Assembly (NCBI GenBank): GCA_039090855.1
Contig: CM077023.1
Span: 77,599,127-77,663,126, forward strand
Source: Macrothele yani
Taxonomy: Eukaryota > Arthropoda > Arachnida > Araneae > Macrothelidae
Direction of reading: 5' to 3'
Length of the DNA: 64,000 nt
Within the stretch, counting starts at the first letter, position 1. Every line of letters starts with the position of its first letter. Shown piece by piece: positions 33,161 through 45,254 of the stretch. The position numbers were made by a program, and so were the translations under genes. Below the pieces are notes generated by a model. The model ran no database searches. It was not told where the DNA came from and was given only the letters and a program-made list of their open reading frames with translations.

Positions 33161-34950
33161 AATATCTAAAGTAACAATGAAATTTGGAATATTTCTTTTT
33201 TTCTTTCTTTTTATTTCAGTTTTGACACTTGTATTAAGTTCTAAAAACATATATTCTCCTATTTTTTAACTTCATTGTGCTTTTAACAGAATTTCTTACC
33301 ATGTTTTGGGCATTTCATTTTGTGTGGTTACAGTTTTTTTAATGTTTTAGGCATTTCGTTTTGTGTGGTTACTTGTTTTTATGTTTTGGGCATTTTACTT
33401 TGTATGGGTATTTTTGTTATGCTTTGGTTTTTTATTTTCTGTGGTGGTTGTAATGTCGACCGGATGAAAAGTGGAAACGGTGGACAGTCACCATGCCTAC
33501 TTGCTTACAATTTTTTTTTCAAATACAGCACGTGATTTTGTTTTGATTTATGACATTTACTCATTAAGCGACTACAGATTTCTTTAAATATGAACTTTTT
33601 CTCAGAGCCTTCTGTTTCCTCTACCTAGCTTTTTCGGCTCCGCAATTTCTTTTCTTGGTTTTAGAATATTTTCCTTATTGTTACTCTATTTTCTCATGTA
33701 ATTTTTTTATGTAAGGTATGTCTATTCTATCGAAGGATTTTGCAATAATACGTGAAGCCCTGTTGCTGCAGTAAAAAAATATTTCCAACTGAAACAACGC
33801 AGTTTAGATATTTTCCCGCTTTTAACTCAAAGAATGAAAACAAAAACAACAAATCTGGGCAATGGTTATGGCATGAGACAGTACTTACTAGTAACAAGGC
33901 AAAGTTTTGAGGAAGAATGAGCTTAGGAGTTTCTAACTCCAACAAAAAGAATAACCGCACTGTATCCCTCCCCATCCCCTAGTGCCGGCCTTTGGGTGTC
34001 TTGAAAGAGAAGTCCTAAGGACACATCTGTATCGTAATTGCTTGAGAATCCACGACAATCTTCTGGTGTCGTAGTAGAAAAACACACTTCCTACTTCACC
34101 TAAATTGCTTGGATGTAATGCCAACGAACAAACTTTTGCTCTGGCATTGGATTTCTGTTGCTTTTGATGGAATACTTTTCCCTGGGGTTCACCGTTTTCA
34201 GTATAGTCTTCAGGGCACACGGGAGTACGCCACAACATAAAACACCCGTTTCACGGCAATTAACTACAATTAGAGAAAGAGAGGTGTGGTACAGGAAATA
34301 AGTCGAACGAGACGGATCTGAACTTAGAAAATCGGGGGAAGGTGTTGCATGAAAAACCGTGTTTGGCTTACCGACCATTTGGCACGTAGGGACGAGGTCT
34401 TTTTTAATGCGTTACGGGGTAAACAAATTGTCTTTTCAATATAACAATTTTCTTTCATACGCATGGTGCAGCACAGAAAAAAAATTGAATTAATTTTTGA
34501 GAATTAGCATGACGCCTACCGGCCCAGAATACAGCGGCCCAGTCCGCGCCTGCTGCCGCCTCCGGAACCTGGCGCCCGGGTGCTTCTCATCCGTTGATCC
34601 CCCGCTTGGAGCGTCCCTGCTGCAAAATACATGTACCTCTGCGTTTTGGAAAAACAAAAGATAAGGTGCCGATCCCTAAACTTAACCTCTTCTTGTGACC
34701 GCAGGTACGAAAATCTGGAACTTCGCCTAAACTTTAACTGGAGGAACAGGTTTCACGTGATCGTTTATATTCTGAGTGTTTTATTGAATGCTCATCAGTT
34801 CGTAGTTTACTGGCGAACAGGGAACTTGCTTGTTTAAACCTTTGTTGTGCATTGTCAAGTGATAATAGTAGAAATATATCATTCTAAATATTTTGGAAAG
34901 AGAAAGTGCCTTGTTTTCCGAAGGCACTATGCAGATGAAGTATGCAACAT
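33161..34950. other. FB-2 interior, unassigned
   Basis: A segment at 33290-33440 repeats TTATGTTTTGGGCATTT with TTTGTGTGGTTAC about four times. Its complement resembles the 36480-36720 segment, so the inverted arms reach this far. Short minus-strand frames at 33727-34378 show no domain. A GC-rich island near 34515-34620 stands out from the AT-rich surroundings and could be a promoter remnant for the transposase downstream. Confidence 0.4.
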
Positions 34951-34961
34951 AGTTAACTCAC

Positions 34962-35147
34962 AAAAAAAGATATGATTTTCTGAAATGGAAAGGGTATTTA
35001 TTTTGCCATAACGGAGTGCGGGGTAATTTACGGTATTGGCACTGTATTGAAAGAAATTATGGAAACTGTACTGGCTTTGCTAGTACTATTCTTATTGGAG
35101 ATGAACACAGGATGCGCAATGAGAAACCACATAATCATGCTCCATGA
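34962..35147 (+). pseudogene. FLYWCH zinc-finger domain of MULE transposase
   Basis: The frame starting near 34962 reads WKGYLFCHNG, YWHCIERNYGNC and EKPHNH. This is the FLYWCH arrangement: aromatic residues, WxC, a second Cys about seven residues later, and HxH. In MULEs of animals this finger lies at the N-terminus and binds DNA. An in-frame TGA at 35145-35147 ends it. The reading that follows (KSYVAVARAQVKERARNTDEA) is the usual link to the transposase domain. Confidence 0.8.
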
Positions 35148-35279
35148 CCGGAGAAAAGTTATGTTGCTGTTGCAAGAGCGCAAGTAAAAGAACGAGCGAG
35201 AAATACGGACGAAGCCTATGCACAAATTAATTATTTTTCAAACCGTGACAACGTCAATGGTTACAGTAAATGCAGCTTA

Positions 35280-36210
35280 CATGCCTAATATGGATGCACT
35301 AAGGCAAGTTGTAAAATGAATACGAAGAGAAGACATGCATACGGAGGCTACGACTTCAGAAGGGATTGATGCCCCAATAGATTTACAGGAAAGAGATGGT
35401 GCAAAATTTCTTGGCAGAGATAGCGCATTTGGAGATCAAAGAATTATTTTATTTTTAACGGAAAATAATTTACGAAAGCTTAAAGAAGCACCCCTCTGGA
35501 TTATTGATGGGACATTTAAAACTTGTCCAACACTTTTTAGGCAATTATATACCATTCATGCTATGGTTGGAACGAATCCAGAAATGCAAAGATTTGTCCC
35601 ACCAGTTTATGGGTTACTTTCCAGCAATAATGAAGAATATTATACTATTATACAAGATTTTTTTGCAGGATTTACAAGACTATGCATCAGACTATGATAT
35701 TCAGCTTGCACCACAATATACGTATAATGATAGATTTTGAAATAGCTACCATTGTAATGCTGCTAAAAAGGAATTTGGAAGCAGCACACACAAATGTTGT
35801 TGGTTTCATCTCGTAAAAAATGTGCGGAGGAATATCCATCCTCTGGCATAGCCTCGGAATATGGGGAAAGCAGTGAGTTTGCTCTCAAAGTCAGATATTT
35901 GCAAGCACTCGCATTTCTTTCATCTGATGAAATTCCAGCTGCTTCTGAAGAAGTGAAATCAATTGTACTAGAATATGCAGATTCTGTAGTTCAGTGGTTT
36001 GAGGAAAATTATGTTCCTGGAAAAGTTCGTGGAAACAGAAGAAACAATCCGAGCAGAAGCTCTCCGCTTTTCCCACCAACCATTTGGTCAGTAAGTGAAA
36101 ACAATTTACTTGGCTTTCCCAGAACACAAAACAAACTTGAAGGATGGGACAGACGCTGGAATACAATTCTGGGAGAGAGAAAAACTGTGACTGTACAAAA
36201 TAATCAGTGA
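35280..36210 (+). pseudogene. MULE transposase domain, broken
   Basis: The first Asp is in WIIDGTFKTCPTLFRQLYTI (35335-35697). Then come VPPVYGLLSSNNEEYY, and, after a frame change near 35690, a YTYND segment where the second Asp is expected. A CCWFHL stretch in yet another frame corresponds to the conserved C-x-H region. The frame 35794-36210 continues with ALAFLSSDEIP, WFEENYVPGK and PPTIWSVSENN, ending in TQNKLEGWDRRWN, typical of the MULE C-terminal part. At least three frame changes show it is dead. It lies midway between the inverted arms and is the likely original enzyme of FB-2. Confidence 0.85.
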
Positions 36211-36479
36211 AATTGCGAAAGAGCAGAGAACAACTATGGCTAAAATCAAAAGAGTGATAACACAGATTCCAACAAATCCACCCAGAAGAGAATCACTGGC
36301 AAGATAAAAAGGAATTCGAACTTATTTGGCGCACAAAGACATTGTTAACGTGCTAGACTTTTTAAGAGGAATTTCTTATAATTCTACCCTTTACTAAATT
36401 CTGTTGGTATTTTTCACTAATTGAATTATACCTTTTACTAACTTGTATTTGAATTTTTCAAGAATGTAATTCTGCCGAA

Positions 36480-36725
36480 GATGCAAGAATGTAAAACACA
36501 ACGCAAAATTAAAAAAGACAAAATTTTCAAAATAGCATGTCAGAAACATAAAATGTCAAAAAGTAATCCAAAATGTGAAATAAATAAAAATTCAAAATGC
36601 TATTACAAGTCACAAACATAACAAAAATGTGAAACGCTATATGTAACAAGTACAACACAAAATAAAACAAATGCCAAAACATAAAAAAATGCACACGCTA
36701 TGTAAAATGTACAAAATAAAATAAA
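36480..36725. repeat. AAATGCC-rich segment of right arm
   Basis: Short repeats of CAAAATGTGAAA, AAATGCCAAAACATAAA and similar. Together they resemble the complement of 33290-33440, so they pair with the left arm. Confidence 0.6.
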
Positions 36726-36729
36726 TGCC

Positions 36730-37265
36730 ATGTTCATAAGGATTGCATGACAAGCTAAGTTAAAAATGAGCTTTTACTTAGGCTTCAAACCATAATTATT
36801 AGCCTCTATACCTTTTTAAAAATCTTTAATAAGCGCAACATCGTTAACCTGACTTGTCATCAAACATTATCTATATGATGCATACAACTACTTAAAAGAC
36901 TTGTTAATGGATGAATTGAGGAATCATTAAGTTCAGCGGGGGAAAGTTAATGGCTGTTTATAGTTTCGTACTCGAGTAAAAGCGCAACACAATAAACTTG
37001 ACTTTCTCTGAAAATTTTATGTAATAGAGCACGGTTGATTGAAAACTGATAAAAAGGCTTAAGGCCTGTTTATTAATTTTTGTGCTTCTGTCAATACGTA
37101 GCACCATAAACTTAAAGTTTTGTGACAGAGTAAAACTGCAACATTTATAACTTGACATGTTATGTTAACTTTGTAAATATGAGCACGGCGGATTAAAGGT
37201 TTCAAGAAATATCCTTTGAGATTAATGTGTTGTAACTGAGTAACAATGTAACATCTCTATTTTCT
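36730..37265 (-). repeat. GTAAACC-family repeat, right arm copy
   Basis: Same diverged about 130-bp unit as at 12.4 and 31.2 kb, in inverse orientation to the left arm: GAGCACGGCGGATTAAAGG at 37183 mirrors CCGCCGTGCTAATTTTC at 31277. Confidence 0.75.
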
Positions 37266-37269
37266 ATAT

Positions 37270-37789
37270 AAACCAAACTACGTGCTGAAATAGCCCAACT
37301 ATATATACATATACTTCAACCATATACCGAAGCGCTGACAAGGTGAAAACAAAAGTTCAATTTTGTACGGTCCCCTAACATTTTATGGCCAGCCTACATG
37401 GAAGTGGACACGTTGATATCAAAAACGTATTTTTCATACGACTCCATAACAAATAGCAATGGATACGTCGCAATCTTTTTTTTTTTTTTAGCTGGGGTTT
37501 AACGACCACCGTGATCAATTCAGTGGGCTATAAGCAGTCGGCCGTTCCTAATTTTGGGCCACTGGTTCCTGGGAAGGGGGAAACCCAGTACCAGAAGTCA
37601 ATCACAACGTCCATGACTCACGGGATTCGAACCAGGATCCTTCTCGACGAGTGGTCAGAAGCCAAAGCCTAGATCACTCCGCCACCGTAGCGGCACACGT
37701 TGAAATGTATTTTTCATACGGCCCGAAACGCTCTTATGGGCATACTAGATTGAACTGGACGCAAAGAAATCATTAATATAATTTGTACT
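37270..37789. other. Insertion in right arm, with SINE
   Basis: This stretch has no partner in the left arm. It repeats ACGTTGATATCAAAAACGTATTTTTCATACG-like bases on both sides of a SINE (37410-37440 and 37693-37720), so the SINE inserted into an unidentified repeat. Confidence 0.5.
37476..37694 (-). mobile_element. SINE-1 copy, minus strand
   Basis: It starts with a T-run on the plus strand, then the complement of the body (GTTTAACGACCACCGTGA, CACTGGTTCCTGGGAAGG) and a tRNA-like head with B-box complement GGGATTCGAACCAGGATCC. It is diverged from other copies. A clear TSD was not seen. Confidence 0.88.
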
Positions 37790-38284
37790 ACCAGGGATAC
37801 CAGGTATTTTTCAGGTACATATTACTATTTGTAGAATCACCAAGTTCAGCGAGCGAAAGTTAATAAATGAAAAAGATATTCCTGTAATTTTTCAGTAAAC
37901 TTATTTTAAATGTTTTGATTTAGTTAATTTAATCTTACGAAACAAAAAAAGAAAGAAAAAGGAATGGGAATACTTACCTTCGAGGAGACATCTATAAAAC
38001 TGCCGTACATCTGGAGTGTGCTTCTGAGAATCCCGCGACACAGAAATGCAAAGTACCTATGTGATGTTGCATGCATACGACTTGACTTTGTCATTGATCA
38101 TCTTTTTCTTGACGTTTTGAATTTTGAATATCTGGAACTCTCTATTTACATTACAATATACAGTATTTCTGCCTGATAAACCGCCTGTTGGTAGTGAAAG
38201 CTAGACTATATTGATTTGTGTTTTTAATACACTATTAACCGCATATTTTTGCACTTTATTGTTATCTGCGGTCTCTAACTTAGA
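37790..38284. repeat. Unique part of inverted arm (right)
   Basis: Inverse partner of 30831-31190 (see there), with insertions near 37950-38130. The segment ATATTTTTGCACTTTATTG is shared in inverse orientation. Confidence 0.8.
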
Positions 38285-40106
38285 CAGTAGGTGTTAGTTG
38301 GTGGTTTATGGCGCAAGGGCCTCAAAGGGCCAAAGAGCGCCTTAGAACGTAGATAGGGCATTTGAGTGCTGAATTGTGTTGCAGATCTTAAGAGTAAAAA
38401 ATGAAACTTTTTACGAAAATTTTGTATGGGGCCCCCTTGATCCCGGGCCCCGACCCCTTGCAAAAACCGTCTAAGTTAGGTAACCATGAGATAGTATACC
38501 AAATTTGGTAGTTCTAAATTGAAACCTGTAGATTTTACGAAAATTTTGCATGGGGGCCCCGACCTCTTCCAAAAACCACATGAGGTCTAAGTTACAGTTT
38601 CATGAGATAGTATACCAAATTTGGATGTTCTAAAATGAAAACTGTAGATTTTACGAAAATTTTGCATAGGGGCCTCCGACCCCTTCCAAAAACCGTTTAC
38701 AGTCTACGTTAAAGTTTCATGAGACAGTATACCAAATTTGGTGGTTCTAAATTGAAAATTGTAGACTTAACGAAAATTTTGTATGGAGGAGCTACTACCC
38801 CGGGCTCCGACCCCTTCCAAAAATCATCTACAGTCTAAGTTAGAGTTTCATGAGATAGTATACCAAATTTTGTGGCTCTAAATTGAAAACTGTAGATTTT
38901 ACGAAACTTCTGTATGGGGATCCCTTAACCCCGGGCTTCGACACCTTCCAAAAACTGTCTACAGTCTAAGTTAGAGTTTCCTGAGATAGTATACCGAATT
39001 TGGTGGTTCTAAATTGAAAAGTGTAGATTTTACGAAACTTTTGTATGGGAGCCTTCAACCCTCCGGGCTCCGACCCCTTCCAAAAACCGTCTAAATTCTA
39101 AGTTAGAGTTTCATGAGATAGTATATCAAAATCTGTGGCTCTAAATTGAAAACTGTAGATTTTGCGAAAATTTTGCATAGGGGTCTCTGACCACCCCACC
39201 CTCGCGGGTTCCGACCCTTTCCAAAAACCGTCTACAGTCTAGGTTAGAGTTTCATGAGATAGCATACCAAATTTGGTGGTTCTAAATTTAGAAAACTGTA
39301 GATTTTAGGAAAATTTTATATGGGGGCTCTGACACACACCCCCGTCCCCGACCCGTTCCAAAAACCGTCTACCGTGTAACGTAGAGTACCATGAGATAGT
39401 ATACCAAATTTGGTGGTTCTATATTGAAAACTGTAGATTTTACGAAATCTTTTATGAGGGGGGGCTCTGACCCCCGGGCTCCAACTCCTTCCAAAAACCG
39501 TCTACCGTCTAAGTTAGAGTTTCATGATACCAAATTTGGTGGTTCTGAATTGAAAAGTGTAGATTTTACGAAAATTTGTATGTGGTGGACTCTGACCCCC
39601 GGCCCGACCCGTTCCTAAAACCGTGTACCGTCTAAGTTAGAATACCATGAGATAGTATATCAAATTTGGTGGTTCTAAATTGAAAACTGTAGATTTTACG
39701 AAAATTTTGTATGAGGGAGGGCAGAGCTCTGACCCCCCTGGCTCCAACCGCTTTTAAAAACCGTCTACAGTCTAAGTTAGAGTTTCGTGAGGTAATATAC
39801 CAATTTTGGCAGTTCTAAATTCAAAAGTGTAGATTTTACGAAAATTTTGTATGGGGGCCTTCGATCCCCCAGGCTCCGACCCTTTCCCGAAACCGTCTAC
39901 AGTCTAAGTTAGAGTTTCCTGAGATAGTATACCAAATTTTGTGGTTGTAAATTGAAAATTGTTGATTTTACGAGAATGTTTTATGGGGGCCCCTTGTCCC
40001 CGGGCTCCGACCCCTTCCAAAAACCATCTACCGTGTACGTTAGAGTGCCGTGAGATAGTATACCAAATTTGGTGGTTTTAAATTGAAAACTGTAGGTTTA
40101 CGGAAA
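38285..40106 (-). repeat. About 125-bp satellite array B (right arm)
   Basis: About 14 units in inverse orientation to array A. The GAGATAGTATACC box recurs near 38488, 38608, 38726, 38852 and 38984, that is every 118-132 bp. The last unit is interrupted at 40106 by a LINE and resumes at 47376-47485. Confidence 0.95.
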
Positions 40107-40292
40107 TTGTGCTGCGTGAGTTTTGTTTGAATAACAAGTATTTCGGCTACTATGATAGCTGAGTTTGTGCTTACCTCCACTATAAAGGTTTGGTGATTTG
40201 TTTCGGACATCTCCCGAAGTGGTGAGTGCCTTTTTTTTTCGTATATTATCGTCTTGTTTACAATTCCTACCGAGCTGGTAGAAGCTTCGTTG

Positions 40293-40519
40293 GCCGCCCC
40301 GGTGGCGCAGTGGTCTAAGGCCATGGCCTCTGATCATTCGTCCGTACGGGGTCCGGGTTCGAATCCCGGTCAGGCATGGATGTTGTGTTTGTCTTACGGC
40401 ACTGGCTCTCTCCCTTCCCTGGAACCAGTGACACTAAATTAGGGACGGGCGACTGCTTATAGCCCATTGAGTTGCTCACGGTGGTCGTTAAACCTCCAAA
40501 AAAAAAAAAAAAAAAAAAA
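40293..40519 (+). mobile_element. SINE-1 copy in LINE 5' region
   Basis: Complete copy with a long A-run (over 20). The TSD AAGCTTCGTT is at 40282-40291 and 40520-40529. Confidence 0.95.
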
Positions 40520-40529
40520 AAGCTTCGTT

Positions 40530-42041
40530 ATCCGGGCGCCATTAAACAAAGCGTCATCCGGTGGGGTTGTCAGCCCTGACATCACTTCCGGTGATCACGG
40601 CACTTTGCTCAGCGGTAGCGTTGCCACGTTGCCCTCCGGGTCGACGTCAACCGTTGGCGGCGTATCGTTTTCTTCCCCTGACGTCACTATTACAGCTCTT
40701 GTCCCAGCTGCTTCTCACAGAGTGACAGATGACGTCATGGACACTATGGATGACGGTGCTCTTCTGCCTTCAATGGATGACGGTGCTCCTCTGCCTTCAA
40801 TGGATGGCGGTGCTCCTCTGCCTTCAACCTCCAGTACTACTGCTCCCCGCTCCTATTCTTCAGCGGTAACTTTCCAAAGGCTTCAGCCCAAGTCTAATTC
40901 CATGCGAGCGGATGCCGCAGCATTGAAACCTCATGTCCGTCGCTCTGGTAATGAGGTTGTGCTCGAAATTTCAGTGGGTTCTCCAGCAGGTACTTCTTTC
41001 ACCACGGCTACTGAGTTGGGTGTGTGCTTTGAGGCGCTGCCAGACACACCACTCAAAATGTACTCTACTGCTCTGAAACAAAAATTCTCTCCGTCGGCGA
41101 TATGTCATATGTCGCGCAGAGGGCCGAGTGTCATTGTTTACTTCTTCCATGCGGCAGATGCTACCTCTGTCTTACAGACTGGGCTGGTTGTTGGTGATCA
41201 CCAATTATTTCCTGAGCCTGTCGCCTAAAGACCAGTAACGGTCTCTGTGTACCCAGTACATCCTGAAGTCACAGATGCTATGCTTTGTGCTTTCCTCATG
41301 CAATCCAGTCGTGTTGTGGGTAACATTACCACACACTCCGCTGCTCCAAAGGACGAGGATGATCGTTCGATTGAAAGTGCCCGACGAGTTGCACGAGTTG
41401 TATTCTCTTCGGTTGATCATATAAAGACTTTTCCTACTCTCTTCACTGTAAAATACGGAGACCAGATCCGACGCATCGACGTTTTAACCTGCTTTTATTG
41501 TCAGACTTGTAAGGCGTATGGCCATCAACGAAGTGAGTGCTTCCGCCGCCCTGCTGTACCTCAGTCTTCGGGACCAAAAGTCACTCGTGACAGCTCTGTG
41601 TTGTCCAACCCTACCGCTTCAAACGAGGCGTCTCCAAAACTTCATCAACCCGCTCTACCATCGGGCCCTCCTCCATAGGGTCCTGTCCCACAATTGTTGA
41701 CAGTGGACTTTCCTCATCTGGTGCCGACTGCTCCGCCCACGTTCCTTGCAGCTCCAGCTGACCTGATTGCTGACCTTCATCCTCCGTCGGATGAAGACAC
41801 ACCAAGTACAGTTACTGACATGGACTGCCCTATTTCTAGTGACTCTTCTGGCAGTGACTCTGACCCTACCACTACCAGCAAGCGTGCTCGACGGGAGTCC
41901 TGGAGTGCTTTGCAGACTCCGCTCCCTCCTCGCACCGGTGCTGCAAGAGGTCGTTCTGTTGACTCATCTTCCCTCTCCTCCTCTCAAAAACGTACTTCGC
42001 CACGAACAAGTCGACATCCTGCTGTGACTCCAGGTTCTTAG
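40530..42041 (+). pseudogene. LINE ORF1 (nucleic-acid-binding, zinc knuckle)
   Basis: One frame spans the interval with a TAA at 41226-41228 and a TAG at 41676-41678. The N-terminal half is rich in Ser, Thr, Asp and Pro, with a tandem repeat of MDDGAPLPS-like segments (near 40745-40825). The centre holds a single Cys-rich knuckle, CQTCKAYGHQRSEC, matching CxxCxxxGHxxxxC, which would bind the LINE RNA. The C-terminal third is Ser and Arg-rich. The start codon is uncertain because a SINE separates the 5' region. Both stops fall at positions where one base change would restore sense, so decay is moderate. Confidence 0.8.
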
Positions 42042-42339
42042 ACTCCACCCACAGTGCTTTCCCTAGATTCTTTTCTCTGGTACCTAGCTGAAGCGAAGAC
42101 GGATATACCGGTAGGTCCGCTTTCTCTTCATAAAATATATGAAGTATTATGCTTTCATAAAAATCCTAGATTCTTTAATCAGTTTGTTGCACGTCATATG
42201 CTTGATCTTCCTACTGTTCTAACCCAATTTTCTAGTGTGCCAGCTGTGTTTTGAAATCTTGTGCTTTCCTATCCCGATCTCAAATTTAGTGTTGACAGAA
42301 TGAAGAAGCAAGCGAAGAAAATAACAGATTCCAGCGCAC

Positions 42340-43220
42340 GTGCGTGTCGACCTGGGAAGGACCTACCGATTCAAGGTGGTCACACTTAACTGCAGAGGGT
42401 TCTCTGCTTCTCCTAGAAACGCCTTAGTGTATGAGGACTTGGCGCCTCTACACGCAGATCTTCTCTTGCTCCAAGAGACCAATTGCTCTGCTACCACTTT
42501 GTTCTCTCGTTGGAGGCTTGACCTTACGATTTTCATCATGCTTATCGAGTTGGACGGAATGGTGGCCTTGCACTTGGGATCCATCACTGCCTACTCCCTC
42601 TGATTTCGACTCCAGTGGTTCGTGCATTACATGTGGACAACCTCCAGGTCGTTGTCTTTTGCATTGAAAACGTGACCTATCATGTTTTTAACATTTATGT
42701 CCCCTGTGATGAGCGTCTGTTACCTGATCCTCTCCCCACACTCCGTACAGAGCTGTCATGCATCCCACCATCTGAATATATTCTCATCGGCGGAGATTTC
42801 AATTGTACGTTGTTGACGGCCCTTGACCGCAATTCAACCGTTGGCGAATACCGCAGGCACCGTGTATTACAGATTTACAGATTTCTCAGCTAGTAGATGA
42901 TTTTCAATTGGTTGATGCGTTCCGGCATCTACACCCGTCGGAAATCTCTTTTACTTGGCGCTCTTCCATTCATCATGGCAGCACTACGGCAACACGGCTG
43001 GATAAATTTTATGTTTCGACTGCTCTTCTCCCGTCGATCGAAGGTGCTGCCCATCATCCTTCCGCCGCTTCAGACCACAGTATTGTCAGTCTGCCGGTGT
43101 GTGTTTCGCCTTCACCTTCAAGGACTCAACGAGTATGGACTTTTCCGGACTCGCTGCTGGATGATCAACAATTTTGTGTTGCTGTGCGTGAGTTCCTCCG
43201 AAGTCGTCAGCCCCTTTCTT
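42340..43220 (+). pseudogene. LINE ORF2 endonuclease domain, frameshifted
   Basis: Apurinic-type endonuclease that would nick target DNA. The motifs, spread over three frames, are VVTLNCRG, the Glu in LLLQET (42355-42490), FNIYVPCD, the catalytic GGDFNCTL with LDR (42690-42840), FTWRSS, RLDKFYVS and SDHSIV (42940-43090). Frame changes fall near 42510-42620 and 42890-42910. The series is complete, so the gene was intact when inserted. Confidence 0.82.
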
Positions 43221-45020
43221 GATACTACGTCAGACGCGATGCAACTGTGGCTCAGTGTCAAATATGACTTGGTCCTTTTTGTACGGCGCTACTCCCATGC
43301 CTCTCGGAATGAGAGCGATATGGGAATTGCGAATCTACGTGCTCTACTGTCGATGCTCTTTCTTGATGATCCGCAATACCCCGGCTATCCGGCAGATCTC
43401 CACGCTTTGCTTCTTCCCCGCGCATCCGATGCAGCCTGCATGATGCATTTCTTGCATCTCTCCCATACAGCTGATTCTCACGATTATTTAACCGCCTTGG
43501 AATCTCAACATCGTTCTGCTACATCTTTGCGTCATCTTCGCCTCCAGGATGGTTCCATCACTTCGAACCCATCGAAGCTATGCATTTTCACCAGACAGTA
43601 TTTCACCGCCAAGTACAGTGCGGTAACGCAGTCTTCATCCTCATTAGCTTCTCCTCTTCTCTCCTCTCTTCCTCAGGTCCCCTCTACTTTATCTACTTCT
43701 TTACTCTCCCCTTTCTCTCTTCGCGAACTCTGCGAGGCGTTCGCTACTCTCAATCCTCATGTCGCTCCCGGACCTGACGGCCTTCCTATGTCCTTTTATC
43801 GTGCTTTTCTACCGTGCCTTCTGCCTTTTCTGTCTGCGTGTATCTCGTCTGCTTTTTCCTCTCTGGCGTTACCGCCCGACTTTACTTTGGCACACCTCCT
43901 TCCTAAGAAGGGTGACCTCTTGGATCTTGGAAACTGGCGCCCTATCTCTATCCTAAAAATTGACTATAAGTTCTATACAAAACTCTTATCCCGTCGCCTT
44001 AATTCTGTTCTCTCTTTCGTTATTTCTCCCGACCAGACATACACCTTGCCTGGTCGGACTATTTCCACTAACGTTTCTCTTCTCCTTCATCTTCACTTCC
44101 TCGCTCGCTCTTTTTCTGAACCTCTTGCCTTTCTAAATCTGGATCAAAAGTCCGCTTTTGATAACGTCTCTCGCTTTTATTTCTCTGCTGTCCTTTCACA
44201 ATTTGGCTTTCCTCCTGCCTTTTCTTCCGCTCTCTTGGCCCTTTATCAGGACGTCAGTTTCCATGTTCGAGTGGCCACTTTTCTAACTGCTCCAATTCCG
44301 TTTAAGCGAGGCATCCGGCAAGGATGTCCGCTCTCCGGCCAGCTATTTGCTCTCGCTTTCGAGCCTTTTCTGTTAGCAGCCCGAAGATCACTCCTGGCTG
44401 TCCTGCCGTCGACAGTGGCTAGTACTCGTCATCATCGGATAATTTTCACCACCTATGCTGATGATGTGACCTTTTGCGTCCGGGATGAATCTCAATTTGA
44501 TCGCCTGTATTCTGTATATCAACAGTATGTTGCAATATCTGGAGCTGCGCTGAATGCCACTGTGGGGCATGGGCTGCCCACACCGACGCTCTTTGGGGTA
44601 CGCAGTGGACAGCCAACTACACAGAAGATCCTCGGTGCGTATGTCGGATTGCCCTTGGCTTCTGCATCCGCCACCTAGACTGCTCTTCTTCCCCGGATAC
44701 AACGGGTTGCTGCCTACTGGAGTAAGGCCCGCCCTTTCACATCGTTCCGTCAAGGAGCAGCCGTTGTTCGTCGACAACTTATCTCCCTATGCGAATGCTC
44801 TTGGATGTCGACGGTTGTGCCCATATCACAAACCTCTCAACTTCCGTCATCTGGTCTTCACATCACTGGGTTAAACCTGCCACGCTTCATCTACCAGCCT
44901 CATTAGGTGGCATCCAGCTTCCTGATCCAGCTGTTCTTTATAAAACACATCGCATTATTCATTTCGTTCGCCTTGCCACTTCAACTGTTTCCGTCCCTTA
45001 CCACTACCTTGAATGTTCTA
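43220..45020 (+). pseudogene. LINE ORF2 reverse transcriptase domain
   Basis: The frame to the TAG at 44676-44678 carries APGPDGLPMSFYRAF, LPKKGDLLDLGNWRPISI, YKFYTKLLSRRL, DQTYTLPGRTI, LDQKSAFDNVSR, RGIRQGCPLSGQLF and the active-site YADD (in TTYADDVTF, about 44452-44478). The PGRTI and KSAFDNV forms point to the L1/Tx1 side of LINEs rather than RTE or CR1. After the TAG the same frame continues (PRIQRVAAYWSKARPF) up to the SINE. Leucine- and serine-rich long side chains reflect CT-rich codon use, unlike the AT-rich neighbours. Confidence 0.85.
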
Positions 45021-45025
45021 GCTTC

Positions 45026-45240
45026 GCCGCCCCGGTGGCGCAGTGGTCTACGGGTCTGGCCCCTGATCATTCGTCCGTAAGGGGTCCGGGTTCGAATCCC
45101 GGTCAGGCATGGATGTTGTGTTTGTCTTACGGTACTGGCTCTCTCCCTTCCCTGGAACCAGTGACCATAAATTAGGGACGGGCGACTGCTTATAGCCCAT
45201 TGAGTTGCTCACGGTGGTCGTTAAACCTCCAATAAAAAAA
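45026..45240 (+). mobile_element. SINE-1 copy inside LINE ORF2
   Basis: Complete copy ending in a short A-run. The 14-bp TSD AATGTTCTAGCTTC (45012-45025) is repeated with one mismatch at 45241-45254. Confidence 0.95.
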
Positions 45241-45254
45241 AATGTTCCAGCTTC

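Noticed and set aside
33727..34378. Minus-strand frames that might be a zinc-finger gene
   Set aside because: Cysteine and histidine spacing fits no finger class, the frames overlap each other, and they lie between inverted arms.
37476..37720. TSD for the minus-strand SINE
   Set aside because: The flanking bases do not match over more than four positions. The similar ACGTTGA-type bases further out belong to the interrupted repeat.
42897..43220. N-terminal part of a 593-codon frame as an extended reverse transcriptase
   Set aside because: In this stretch the endonuclease motifs (FTWRSS, SDHSIV) lie in another frame, so the first hundred codons are out-of-frame reading.
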